From assembly GCF_020733705.1 (NCBI RefSeq), contig NZ_JAJFZM010000009.1:1-64000 (forward strand): DNA of 64,000 nucleotides, given 5' to 3'. Below the pieces are notes generated by a model, which was not told where the DNA came from, did no database searches, and was given only the letters and a program-made list of their open reading frames with translations. The DNA is from Nocardia australiensis (GTDB lineage Bacteria > Actinomycetota > Actinomycetes > Mycobacteriales > Mycobacteriaceae). Position 1 is the first letter of the stretch. The number at the start of each line of letters is the position of its first letter. The translations under genes and the position numbers were made by a program. Shown one piece after another: positions 8,317 to 15,653 of the stretch.

Positions 8317-9278
8317 TGAGCAACCGGACCAAGGTCGCGATCATCGGATCGGGCAATATCGGCACCGATCTGATGATCAAGGTACTGCGGCACTCTCAGA
8401 TGTTGGAGATGGCGGCGATGGTCGGGATCGACCCCGACTCCGACGGCCTCGCACGCGCGGCCCGGTTGAAGGTGCCCACCACTCATGAAGGCGTCGAGGG
8501 CCTGGTGGCGTTGCCAGGGTTCGACGAGATCGCGATCGTCTTCGACGCCACCTCCGCCAAAGCACACATCGCCAACCACGCACTGCTCGCGCCTCTGGGC
8601 AAGCGGCTGATCGACCTGACCCCCGCCGCGATCGGGCCGTTCGTGGTGCCTGCGGTGAACATCGCCGACCACCTCGAAGCAGTGAACGTGAACATGGTGA
8701 CCTGCGGCGGGCAGGCCACGATCCCGATCGTGGCCGCCGTGTCACGGATCGCGCCGGTGGCGTACGCGGAGATCGTGGCATCGATCGCCTCGAAATCCGC
8801 CGGACCGGGCACCCGAGCGAACATCGACGAGTTCACCGAGACCACCTCCCACGCGATCGAGGCCGTCGGTGGCGCCGAACGCGGCAAGGCCGTGATCATC
8901 CTGAACCCGGCCGAGCCGCCATTGATCATGCGCGACACCGTGTTCTGCCTGGTCGACGCCCCCGATCCGGACATTCATGACCGGATCCGTGAGTCGATCA
9001 TCAAGATGGCCGCCGATGTCGCCGCCTATGTGCCGGGTTATCGGTTGAAGCAGGAGGTGCAGATCGACCCGATCCCGGCCGATCAGCCGGTGCACACTCT
9101 GCTCGCCGACGAGACCGCGACCGTGCCGACGCATCGGGTGTCGGTGTTCCTCGAAGTCGAAGGCGCCGCCCACTATCTGCCCGCCTACGCGGGCAATCTC
9201 GACATCATGACCTCGGCCGGACTGCGGGTCGCGGAACGCATTGCACACGACTTGCAGCAGAAGGAGGCCACCCGATGA
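8316..9278 (+). CDS. Acetaldehyde dehydrogenase (acylating)
   Basis: A 320-residue enzyme that converts acetaldehyde, CoA and NAD to acetyl-CoA. The Rossmann motif IIGSGNIGTDLM is at the N terminus, and the catalytic Cys is residue 130 in NMVTCGGQATIPIVAAVS. This is the DmpF/MhpF/NbaJ family, which forms a channelling complex with 4-hydroxy-2-oxovalerate aldolase; the aldolase gene follows with a four-base ATGA overlap. The start ATG overlaps the hydratase stop. Length and motifs are complete. Confidence 0.96.
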   Translation: MSNRTKVAIIGSGNIGTDLMIKVLRHSQMLEMAAMVGIDPDSDGLARAARLKVPTTHEGVEGLVALPGFDEIAIVFDATSAKAHIANHALLAPLGKRLIDLTPAAIGPFVVPAVNIADHLEAVNVNMVTCGGQATIPIVAAVSRIAPVAYAEIVASIASKSAGPGTRANIDEFTETTSHAIEAVGGAERGKAVIILNPAEPPLIMRDTVFCLVDAPDPDIHDRIRESIIKMAADVAAYVPGYRLKQEVQIDPIPADQPVHTLLADETATVPTHRVSVFLEVEGAAHYLPAYAGNLDIMTSAGLRVAERIAHDLQQKEATR

Positions 9279-10312
9279 CCACGCAGATTTTCGTGCAGGA
9301 TGTGACGTTGCGCGACGGCATGCACGCCGTGCGACACCGGATCACCCCGGAGAACGTCGCCCGGATCGTGGCCGCCCTGGACGCGGCCGGAGTCGACGCC
9401 ATCGAGGTCGCACACGGTGACGGGCTCGCCGGTGGTTCGGTGAACTACGGTCCCGGCTCGCACAGCGATTGGGCCTGGATCGAAGCCGCCGCCGCGAACG
9501 TCACCAACGCCCGCCTGACGACGCTGCTGCTGCCGGGTGTGGGTACGGTTGCGGATTTGAAGCGTGCCTACGAGTTGGGTGTGCGGTCGGTGCGGGTTGC
9601 GACGCACTGCACCGAGGCCGATGTGTCCGCCCAGCACATCGCGACCGCCCGCGAGATCGGCATGGACGTGTCGGGTTTCCTGATGATGAGCCACATGGCC
9701 CCACCGGCGGAACTGGCCGCGCAGGCGAAGCTGATGGAATCCTATGGCGCGCACTGCGTCTACGTGACCGACTCCGGTGGCCGACTCACCATGGACGGTG
9801 TCCGCGACCGGGTCCGCGCTTACCGCGACATCCTCGATCCCGGCACCGAGATCGGTATCCACGCCCACGAGAATCTGTCACTGTCCGTAGCCAATTCGGT
9901 CGTCGCCGTGGAAAACGGTGTCTATCGTGTCGACGCGTCACTGGCCGGACATGGTGCAGGAGCGGGTAATTGCCCGATCGAGGCGTTCGTGGCCGTTGCG
10001 GATCTGTTGGAGTGGAAGCATGGCTGTGACGTGTTCGCGTTGCAGGACGCGGCCGACGATCTGGTCCGCCCGTTGCAGGACCGTCCGGTCCGCGTCGACC
10101 GTGAAACATTGACCCTCGGCTACGCGGGCGTGTATTCCAGCTTCCTGCGGCACGCCGAAGCCGCCGGCCAGCGGTACGGGATCGAGGTCCGCAGCCTGCT
10201 GATGGAGGCCGGCCGCCGCGGCCTGGTCGGCGGCCAGGAGGACATGATCGTCGACATCGCCCTCACCATGGTCGCCGAACGGGAGGCGGGCCGCGTCCCT
10301 GCCGCGAACTGA
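9275..10312 (+). CDS. 4-hydroxy-2-oxovalerate aldolase
   Basis: A 345-residue class II aldolase (DmpG/MhpE/NbaI). The N-terminal motif DVTLRDGMHAVRH carries the catalytic Arg and metal-binding Asp, and IGIHAHENLSLSVANS carries the metal His pair. Both the TIM barrel and the C-terminal communication domain (LTLGYAGVYSSFLRHAEAA) that docks the acetaldehyde dehydrogenase are present. It splits 4-hydroxy-2-oxovalerate into pyruvate and acetaldehyde. It is the last gene of the operon and is followed by a perfect 15-base inverted repeat. A decayed paralogue is at 325-517. Confidence 0.96.
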   Translation: MTTQIFVQDVTLRDGMHAVRHRITPENVARIVAALDAAGVDAIEVAHGDGLAGGSVNYGPGSHSDWAWIEAAAANVTNARLTTLLLPGVGTVADLKRAYELGVRSVRVATHCTEADVSAQHIATAREIGMDVSGFLMMSHMAPPAELAAQAKLMESYGAHCVYVTDSGGRLTMDGVRDRVRAYRDILDPGTEIGIHAHENLSLSVANSVVAVENGVYRVDASLAGHGAGAGNCPIEAFVAVADLLEWKHGCDVFALQDAADDLVRPLQDRPVRVDRETLTLGYAGVYSSFLRHAEAAGQRYGIEVRSLLMEAGRRGLVGGQEDMIVDIALTMVAEREAGRVPAAN

Positions 10313-10324
10313 GCGTCACCGTCG

Positions 10325-10361
10325 CCAGCCCTGTCCTGAAACCATCTCAGGACAGGGCTGG
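10325..10361. terminator. Perfect 15-bp hairpin after the aldolase operon
   Basis: CCAGCCCTGTCCTGA (10325-10339) is exactly complementary to TCAGGACAGGGCTGG (10347-10361) with a 7-base loop. It lies 12 bases after the aldolase stop and directly touches the stop of the minus-strand remnant that follows. There is no T tract, which is usual for strong hairpin terminators in GC-rich actinomycetes. It can serve both directions. Confidence 0.75.
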
Positions 10362-10663
10362 TCAGATGGCGTGGAAGTATTTCTCGGCGCTCCGGCGGAT
10401 TTGGGCCAGTCGTTTGGTAACTGCGCTGTGGTTTGTATACCCCAGCAGCTGCGCGATCTCGGTCATGCGGGTGACACCACTGGATAGCAGCACGACGATC
10501 TGACGATTGCGGGGATCGAGCAGCGTCAGGAAGTCGTTGGTGAAAATGTTGCCGACCACCTCGGATTCCGGCCTTGTACCGGAATGGTGTCGGTCAACTC
10601 GACGAAGCTCACCTTGCCCCTGCGTCGCGTGCCATGCAGCTTGCGTTCGAAATCCGTAGGCAA
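10362..10663 (-). pseudogene. Sigma-region-4-like HTH protein, frameshifted remnant
   Basis: The last 58 residues, FLTLLDPRNRQIVVLLSSG ... VTRMTEIAQLLGYTNHSAV ... KRLAQIRRSAEKYF, look like a sigma-70 region 4 helix-turn-helix. The upstream half reads well in another frame (DFERKLHGTRRRGKVSFVEL), and the frames meet near 10570. That frame is closed just upstream by a stop, so the N terminus is also lost. Family members are small sigma-factor-like DNA-binding proteins of actinomycetes (recognised from pattern, not searched). A short product starting inside the 10362-10673 frame is possible but has no ribosome site. Confidence 0.5.
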
Positions 10664-10751
10664 AGCGATTCACGAGTCACACCGGATGTCGCAACGACAC
10701 CGATCCTGTCAGCCAGCCCCGGGCCGGCCACCCCAAACACTTACAGGCGAT

Positions 10752-10854
10752 TCACTCCTCGGCGACCGTCTTGTCCTGCAACTGCGGGTAGTCCGGCACT
10801 TCCTTGGCCATCAACGCCAGGTACGACTGCGGAATCCCAGATGAACTCGGCCAT
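10752..10854 (-). pseudogene. Class I SAM methyltransferase N-terminal fragment
   Basis: On the minus strand MAEFIWDS in one frame is followed after a shift by SYLALMAKEVPDYPQLQDKT, then a stop. This is the usual opening of many actinobacterial class I SAM-dependent methyltransferases (FxWDPxxYLxLMxxEVPxYxxLQ). The SAM-binding GxGxG region and everything after it are missing; the bases down to the sigma-like remnant hold nothing recognisable. It is best read as debris of a deleted gene. The rest of 10674-11020 shows no gene. Confidence 0.4.
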
Positions 10855-11020
10855 CCATCGAGCCTGTCACCAAGGCGTGAGCAGGTACAGCCTTCCCTTC
10901 CGATCACTGGGGACGACCACACCAGCGGTGTCGCCGACGGAGTGCACAGGTTCGACGGATAACGGCGCAAGCGGGCATTGGCCACTCGCTAGATGCGACG
11001 CCGCGACGGTCCGAGAACCG

Positions 11021-12433
11021 TCAGATTAGGTCTACGGCCGAGTCGTTCAGTGGCCCAGGCGACGGGATCGGGTGGTTGGCGTACAGGACGCCGCGCGGAT
11101 CATAGCGTGCCGTGATCTCGCCGAGGCGATCGGCATCTGCTGGCGTGAAGGCGGAGCGCACCTGATCTGGCTCAAGAGGGCCGAAAGTGAAGTTCAGCGA
11201 GAGCCCGAGCCGGTGCGGTGCGAAGGGTGCGAGCAGCTCGTCCTGGACCTGAGACACCCCGCTCGGATCGCCGTCGTGGAGCAGGGACAACACGCCCACG
11301 GAGTACTGGGCAGACCGATGGCCCACGGCGTTCGGAACATTCGGATTGCGCGCCAGAGCGCCCCCGAGGTGTCGCACCCCGACGGTGCACCCGCCGGGTG
11401 TGGCGCCAGCTCGATGGGCGAGTGCGGTCAGGGCGCGCGGATCGAGGTCGTCGACCAGCACGCTCTTCCCCCGGTAGGCCGCCGGCCGGTCCGGTTCGTC
11501 GGAGACCGCCCCGGACTGCGTGTAGGGAAGGGTGCGCAGCGTGTTCCGCAGCTGCGATCCGGCGCGGAGCAGCGGCTCGACGAGACGTCGTCCCTCTTCC
11601 TCTGGTCCGGCGAAGCTGACCTGAAGTTGGACCACCTGACGCCCTCGCACGTCCGCTGGGATCATGGGTATGTCCGGGAAGGGGATCACCACCACCGCCG
11701 AGGTCATCGCCTCCGGTACCGACCTGGTCCACATGGTCCAGGCGGTGAGCACCTCGGGGGATTTCGCGAGGTCGAACATCAGGCTGCCGCCGTAGAGCTC
11801 TGCGACGGGCATGAGGTCGATCTCCATGCCGGTCACGACGGCGAGGTTGCCGCCACCTCCACGCAGTGCCCAGAACAGGTCAGGTTCGTCCTCTGGGCTC
11901 ACCTGCCGGATCTTGCCGTCGGCGGTCACCGCCTCGAATCGCGTCACGTGGTCGGCTGAGTAGCCGTAGCGTCGGGCGAGGAGCCCGACGCCCCCGCCCA
12001 GGGTGTAGGCGACTGCGCCGACCGTGGGGAGGCTGCCCGACAGCGGCGCTAGCCCGTGTGGTGCCGCCTGCTCGATGACATGCTGCCACGTCGCCCCGGC
12101 CGGGACCCACGCCCTACGCGTCGCGGCGTCGACCCTCACCTCACGCATGCGCCCCGTATCGATTAGTAGGCCCCCGTCGAGAGCGCGCGTACGCCCATGC
12201 CCGGTGGCCTGGACCGCCACCTGCATCCCATGATCCGCGGCGAAGGCTACGGCCCGAGAGACATCCTCGGCGCTCCTCGCCTCGAGCACGACCGCCGGGT
12301 GATGCGGGGCAAGGAGCTGGGCACCCGCCCTGTCTTCCGGGTCTTGGGTACCGGTGTATACGGTTCCGTCCACGTACTGGTCGAGGGCCTGGAAGTCGGT
12401 CTTGGTGATCTCCATGACTGCGACGCTAGACAT
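11021..12433 (-). CDS. FAD-binding (PCMH-type) oxidoreductase
   Basis: A protein of about 470 residues with the vanillyl-alcohol-oxidase/BBE-like FAD fold: VQATGHGRTRALDGGLLIDT (FAD loop), GAVAYTLGGGVGLLARRYG and LFWALRGGGGNLAVVTGMEI. The C terminus ends ITARYDPRGVLYANHPI, close to the family terminus. Such enzymes oxidise alcohols, sugars or polycyclic substrates; the substrate is unknown here. ATG at 12433 is chosen because GGAAGA precedes it; ATG 12415 is an alternative. It is divergent from the WYL regulator gene, whose start is 24 bases away, so the two share a promoter region and the regulator probably controls it. Confidence 0.85.
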   Translation of the reverse strand: MSSVAVMEITKTDFQALDQYVDGTVYTGTQDPEDRAGAQLLAPHHPAVVLEARSAEDVSRAVAFAADHGMQVAVQATGHGRTRALDGGLLIDTGRMREVRVDAATRRAWVPAGATWQHVIEQAAPHGLAPLSGSLPTVGAVAYTLGGGVGLLARRYGYSADHVTRFEAVTADGKIRQVSPEDEPDLFWALRGGGGNLAVVTGMEIDLMPVAELYGGSLMFDLAKSPEVLTAWTMWTRSVPEAMTSAVVVIPFPDIPMIPADVRGRQVVQLQVSFAGPEEEGRRLVEPLLRAGSQLRNTLRTLPYTQSGAVSDEPDRPAAYRGKSVLVDDLDPRALTALAHRAGATPGGCTVGVRHLGGALARNPNVPNAVGHRSAQYSVGVLSLLHDGDPSGVSQVQDELLAPFAPHRLGLSLNFTFGPLEPDQVRSAFTPADADRLGEITARYDPRGVLYANHPIPSPGPLNDSAVDLI

Positions 12434-12457
12434 TCTTCCGGACATTAGACGTCCGCG

Positions 12458-13471
12458 ATGAGTGACAGTCTGGACTTTATGATGGACGAACCTCGACGGC
12501 GGGATCTGCCCGAGCGGATGCTGCGGCTGCTCGGCCTGCTGCAGTCGCGACGGACCTGGTCGGGCACCGAACTGGCCCAGCGGCTGCGAGTGACCGAGCG
12601 AACGGTGCGCCGCGACATCGAACGGCTGCGTACCCTCGATTACGCGGTAACCGGAACCACCGGAACGTCGGGCGGGTACCGGCTTGCAGCCGGGAGCAGC
12701 ATCCCGCCCCTGTCGCTCGAGGACGAGGAGGTCGTCGCGGTGGCTGTTGGGCTGGCCATGGCCAGCCGGGGTGGTATTAGTGGGATCGAGGACGCCTCGC
12801 TCACCGCCCTGGTCAAGCTTGAGCAGATCTTCCCGGCGCGCCTGCGCCCGCAACTGGCTGCGATCTCCCGCGCCACTAGCGCCGCACCCGGCAATGACGC
12901 AGCACAAGTCGACCCGGCCACGTTGGCCGTGCTGGCTGCCTGCTGCCGCGAGCACGAGATCGTCCGATTCGACTACCGCGACCGTACCGGACGCCGCAGC
13001 GCGCGGCGGGTCGAGCCGCACAGTCTCGTCACCCTCCGCGGATTCTGGTACCTCGTGGCATATGACCACGATCGCGAGGACTGGCGCGTCTTCCGCATCG
13101 ATCGGATCAACACTCCCCTCCGCACCCACCGACCCGCCGAACGACGGGACCTGCCGACCACCGATGCCGTCAGCTTCGTCATGCGCTCACTGGCAGCGGC
13201 CTCCTACCGCTACACGGCGCGACTAACCGTGGACCTATCGGCAGCAGACGTCAGGGCAGGCATCTTCGGCCCGATCCCCGGCGATATCGACGACCTCGGC
13301 CCCGGCCGGTGCCGGATCCGCCTCACGGCCGAGTCTCCGGAGCTGGTCACCCAGTACATCGCGCTCGTCGCCGCCCTCGGAGCCGAGTTCATCCTGGACG
13401 CACCCCCGGACATCACGGATCGTCTGCACCAGCTCGGAACGCGACTGGGTCGGATCCGGTCGCATGATTGA
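12458..13471 (+). CDS. HTH and WYL domain transcriptional regulator
   Basis: A 337-residue regulator. An N-terminal DeoR-like HTH (ELAQRLRVTERTVRRDIERLR) is followed by the linker RLAAGSSIPPLSLEDEEVVAVAVGL and a WYL domain (VRFDYRDRTGRRSARRVEPHSLVTLRGFWYLVAYDHDREDWRVFRIDRI). WYL domains bind ligands or nucleic acid and often make the protein an activator or repressor of a neighbour. The divergent FAD oxidoreductase is the obvious target. A second ATG at 12479 is possible; the promoter gap is very short, so leaderless starts on either side are possible. Confidence 0.9.
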   Translation: MSDSLDFMMDEPRRRDLPERMLRLLGLLQSRRTWSGTELAQRLRVTERTVRRDIERLRTLDYAVTGTTGTSGGYRLAAGSSIPPLSLEDEEVVAVAVGLAMASRGGISGIEDASLTALVKLEQIFPARLRPQLAAISRATSAAPGNDAAQVDPATLAVLAACCREHEIVRFDYRDRTGRRSARRVEPHSLVTLRGFWYLVAYDHDREDWRVFRIDRINTPLRTHRPAERRDLPTTDAVSFVMRSLAAASYRYTARLTVDLSAADVRAGIFGPIPGDIDDLGPGRCRIRLTAESPELVTQYIALVAALGAEFILDAPPDITDRLHQLGTRLGRIRSHD

Positions 13472-13980
13472 TGACGTAAGCCGGGACACGATCCCGATGC
13501 AATCGGCGCTCCTCCACCTGCTCAACGAGGCGGCCCCAAAGCCCGCCGCCGTCCCGCTTCGGCCTGTGACGTCGCCGATGCCGGCGTGGAGAACACCCTG
13601 CGCGGGCTCGGTGAGAAGCCCGAGTACCAGGACTAGCGATCAGCAAGAAGCTGATGTCCCAGCCCAACGCAATACCGGTGACGTGGTTGAGACATCAGGG
13701 TGATGAACAACGAAGGCACCATGCTCAGTTCGGCCAGCACCGTGCCGGTCACATCGGTGACCGGCTTAGGGTTCGAGCGTGGTGATCCGCCTGGCGAGGG
13801 CATACAGCTGATCACAGCTGAGTGTGCTCTTCAAAACTTACTGCTGCCGCCCTTTAAGCATCGCTTCGTCGAAGCTTCTCCTCACTTGCATCGGTGCCAT
13901 TTACCTCGGACATTCGCGGCTTCGGTCAATCCCCGATGCCCTGGTGCCAGCTTCCCAGCCAGATGCTGGAGTTCAGGCGT
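13472..13980. other. Gene-poor stretch with decayed coding traces
   Basis: No intact gene is visible. On the plus strand CDVADAGVENTLRGLGEK reads as the end of an unknown product that stops near 13636. On the minus strand, between about 13780 and 13620, two frames read like one broken membrane protein (LAELSMVPSLFITLM then TGIALGWDISFLLIASPG). Neither could be assigned. The stretch resembles the remnants at 10.3-11 kb and probably marks loss of genes. Confidence 0.35.
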
Positions 13981-14241
13981 ATGAGCGGCCACGACGCACG
14001 GCCCCAGCGCGGCGGGCCGAATCGTCGACGACCAGAACGGGGCAACGGTGAGCGCAAGATCCAGACGACTCCAGGTCCGAGCCGCTACGTGTCGATCAGG
14101 TTTGCAGCCCATCGCGCGAGCGTGAGCAAGGACACGATCCGGCGGATGATCGCTGATGGCGCCTTGCCCGCCTACCGATTCAGGGGCCGGATACGCATCG
14201 CGATCGAGGACATCGACAAGGCCATGCGCCCGCTGCATTGA
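13981..14241 (+). CDS. Excisionase-like helix-turn-helix protein
   Basis: An 86-residue protein. The C-terminal half (YVSIRFAAHRASVSKDTIRR, MIADGALPAYRFRGRIRI, EDIDKAMRPL) is a MerR/HTH_17 type DNA-binding domain as in excisionase-family proteins. The first 30 residues are basic and disordered. Such proteins are usually carried by integrated phage or plasmid elements; no integrase is in the window. The tRNA-Val(CAC) gene 245 bases away is a plausible former attachment locus, but no att repeat was found. The start is uncertain; ATG 13981 has only a distant GGAG. Confidence 0.6.
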   Translation: MSGHDARPQRGGPNRRRPERGNGERKIQTTPGPSRYVSIRFAAHRASVSKDTIRRMIADGALPAYRFRGRIRIAIEDIDKAMRPLH

Positions 14242-14485
14242 GGGCGCCCTTCAGTCAACCCTGAATCCGGACTATCACAGTCCGCCGTGACCACACCGAA
14301 GCCCAGGGAAAGTGCACCCGGGTTCCGAAATAACGGACGACACGTGACAACAATCACACCCGAGGGAAGCGTCGCATCAGACGGAAGCCAGGGGTCAGCG
14401 GTAAACGGCGTGCACAGCTATCGCATGTATATTGCATGAAGCAGCACCATATATCCGAAAAACGCGCTGACCTGCTATTTTTGGG

Positions 14486-14557
14486 TGGTCCCAGCTGGTT
14501 TCGAACCAGCGACCTTCCGCGTGTGAGGCGGACGCTCTCCCGCTGAGCTATGGGACC
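14486..14557 (-). tRNA. tRNA-Val(CAC)
   Basis: A 72-nt cloverleaf on the minus strand. Acceptor GGTCCCA pairs with TGGGACC, the D stem is GCTC/GAGC, the anticodon stem TCCGC/GCGGA holds loop CTCACAC (anticodon CAC), and the T stem GCTGG/CCAGC holds TTCGAAA. The discriminator is A and CCA is not encoded (CCC follows). Confidence 0.93.
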
Positions 14558-14882
14558 GAATCGTGCCGTTCGGTGTCGCCCGAACGAGGACGAACATTAG
14601 CACGCACCACTACCATCGCACCAAATCGCCTTCCGGACAGGGGGAATTCGGGAGACATCGCACGCGGCGGTCGGCGTCCACAAACCCCACCCTGACCCGC
14701 CGGACCCGCCACCCGGTTCGGGCACCTTCCGTCGGGCGAGCACCGCACCACTCCCCCGAACAACATCGACGTAATTCGAATTCAGGCACCTCTACCAGCA
14801 GATTTGTACCTTTACGCGAACGTCGTCTAATGTTTCATCTCGCACCACGAAGGACAGCGAGAACGCCTTCGAGGTGCAGAAT
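14558..14882. other. Intergenic between divergent tRNA genes
   Basis: No gene is visible in these 325 bases. They hold the upstream regions of tRNA-Val(CAC) on the minus strand and of the tRNA-Gly group on the plus strand. AT-richer sequence near 14770-14840 marks the likely promoter of the latter. Confidence 0.5.
14804..14833 (+). promoter_or_regulatory. Candidate promoter of the tRNA-Gly-Cys-Val group
   Basis: TTGTAC at 14804-14809 and TAATGT at 14828-14833 are separated by 18 bases, an acceptable sigma-70-type spacing. tRNA-Gly begins 50 bases downstream of the -10 box. Confidence 0.4.
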
Positions 14883-14955
14883 GCGGATGTAGCGCAGCTG
14901 GTAGCGCATCACCTTGCCAAGGTGAGGGTCGCGGGTTCGAATCCCGTCATCCGCT
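14883..14955 (+). tRNA. tRNA-Gly(GCC)
   Basis: A 73-nt cloverleaf. Acceptor GCGGATG pairs with CATCCGC, the anticodon stem TCACC/GGTGA holds loop TTGCCAA (anticodon GCC), and the T loop is TTCGAAT. The discriminator is T and no CCA is encoded. It is the first of three closely spaced tRNA genes. Confidence 0.95.
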
Positions 14956-15005
14956 CGAGAGGTAGGGCTAGGCACTTTTTTTCTATACGCCGTCCCCCTT
15001 TGCGC

Positions 15006-15076
15006 GGTGGAGTGGCCGAGTGGTGAGGCAACGGCCTGCAAAGCCGTGCACACGGGTTCGATTCCCGTCTCCACCT
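15006..15076 (+). tRNA. tRNA-Cys(GCA)
   Basis: A 71-nt cloverleaf. Acceptor GGTGGAG pairs with CTCCACC, the anticodon stem ACGGC/GCCGT holds loop CTGCAAA (anticodon GCA), and the T loop is TTCGATT. The discriminator is T. It ends one base before tRNA-Val(GAC), so both must be cut from one transcript. Confidence 0.94.
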
Positions 15077-15077
15077 C

Positions 15078-15152
15078 GCGCGATTAGCTCAGCGGGAGAG
15101 CGCTTCCCTGACACGGAAGAGGTCACTGGTTCAATCCCAGTATCGCGCACCA
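15078..15152 (+). tRNA. tRNA-Val(GAC)
   Basis: Acceptor GCGCGAT pairs with ATCGCGC, the anticodon stem CTTCC/GGAAG holds loop CTGACAC (anticodon GAC), and the T loop is TTCAATC. The CCA end is encoded (15150-15152), unlike the other tRNA genes here. It is the last gene of the group and is followed by a strong terminator. Confidence 0.95.
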
Positions 15153-15161
15153 CCGTAATAC

Positions 15162-15198
15162 CAGGTCAGGCCCCCTTTCGAGGGGGCCTGACCTGTTT
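15162..15198 (+). terminator. Intrinsic terminator of the tRNA group
   Basis: A perfect 15-bp stem, CAGGTCAGGCCCCCT with AGGGGGCCTGACCTG, closed by a TTCG loop at 15177-15180 and followed by TTT. It begins 10 bases after tRNA-Val(GAC). Confidence 0.9.
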
Positions 15199-15395
15199 GC
15201 GTGCAAAATACGTGCAATTCGGGTCCGGTATCGGGCCCGAATCTCGAATTCTTCGGCCAGATACGGTACGAGGTGGGTGCATCAGGGGAGGTTCCTTCCC
15301 GCGCTCATCGGAGTGAGCGAGTTGATGCCCGCGCTGGGATTCACTGGTCGCGGGCAGCCCGGGTTCGGTAGCGTGATGTCGTCGACAGCGGAGCG

Positions 15396-15653
15396 ATGAC
15401 GTACTCCCTCAACTGGTACCGGGCGATGCTGATCGTCAACCCGCGCAGGGCTGGGCGCACGGTCAGTACCCCCACGACGCACGTGTGGAGCACGCGGGAC
15501 AACGCCCTGGTACGCAAGGGTGTCGAGCTGACCGCCGGATACGTGAGCGGTCCGTACCGCCTCGAAATCCTCGACGCGACACATTGGATTCCGGAGGAAT
15601 GCCTCCCCGAACTCGCCGCGATCATCGCGGCGCGGATAGAAGCAACCGCCTAG
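15396..15653 (+). pseudogene. Alpha/beta hydrolase C-terminal remnant
   Basis: An 85-codon frame reads SLNWYRAM, TTHVWSTRDNALVRKG and ILDATHWIPEECLPELAAII. These are the last third of an epoxide-hydrolase/haloalkane-dehalogenase-like alpha/beta hydrolase, with the acidic residue (Asp in TRDNAL) and the catalytic His (ATHWIPE) of the triad. The nucleophile half is absent and the frame is closed by a TAG at about 15370. Its own stop codon TAG lies in the CTAG target of the adjacent insertion sequence. A translated fragment could not be an active hydrolase. Confidence 0.65.
15650..15653. repeat. Target site duplication, left CTAG
   Basis: CTAG directly precedes the left inverted repeat and is repeated at 17093-17096 directly after the right one, so it is the 4-bp duplication made on insertion. 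Confidence 0.8.

Noticed and set aside
10584..11029. Plus-strand open frames in the gap after the aldolase operon
   Set aside because: Low-complexity composition, no ribosome site, and the minus strand holds the recognisable remnants.
11021..13129. Extension of the oxidoreductase frame to 702 residues
   Set aside because: The first 230 residues are antisense to the WYL regulator and lack homology.
15199..15395. Possible phage attachment site after tRNA-Val(GAC)
   Set aside because: No integrase and no second copy of the tRNA end were found; the sequence GCAAAATACGTGCAA alone is not evidence.
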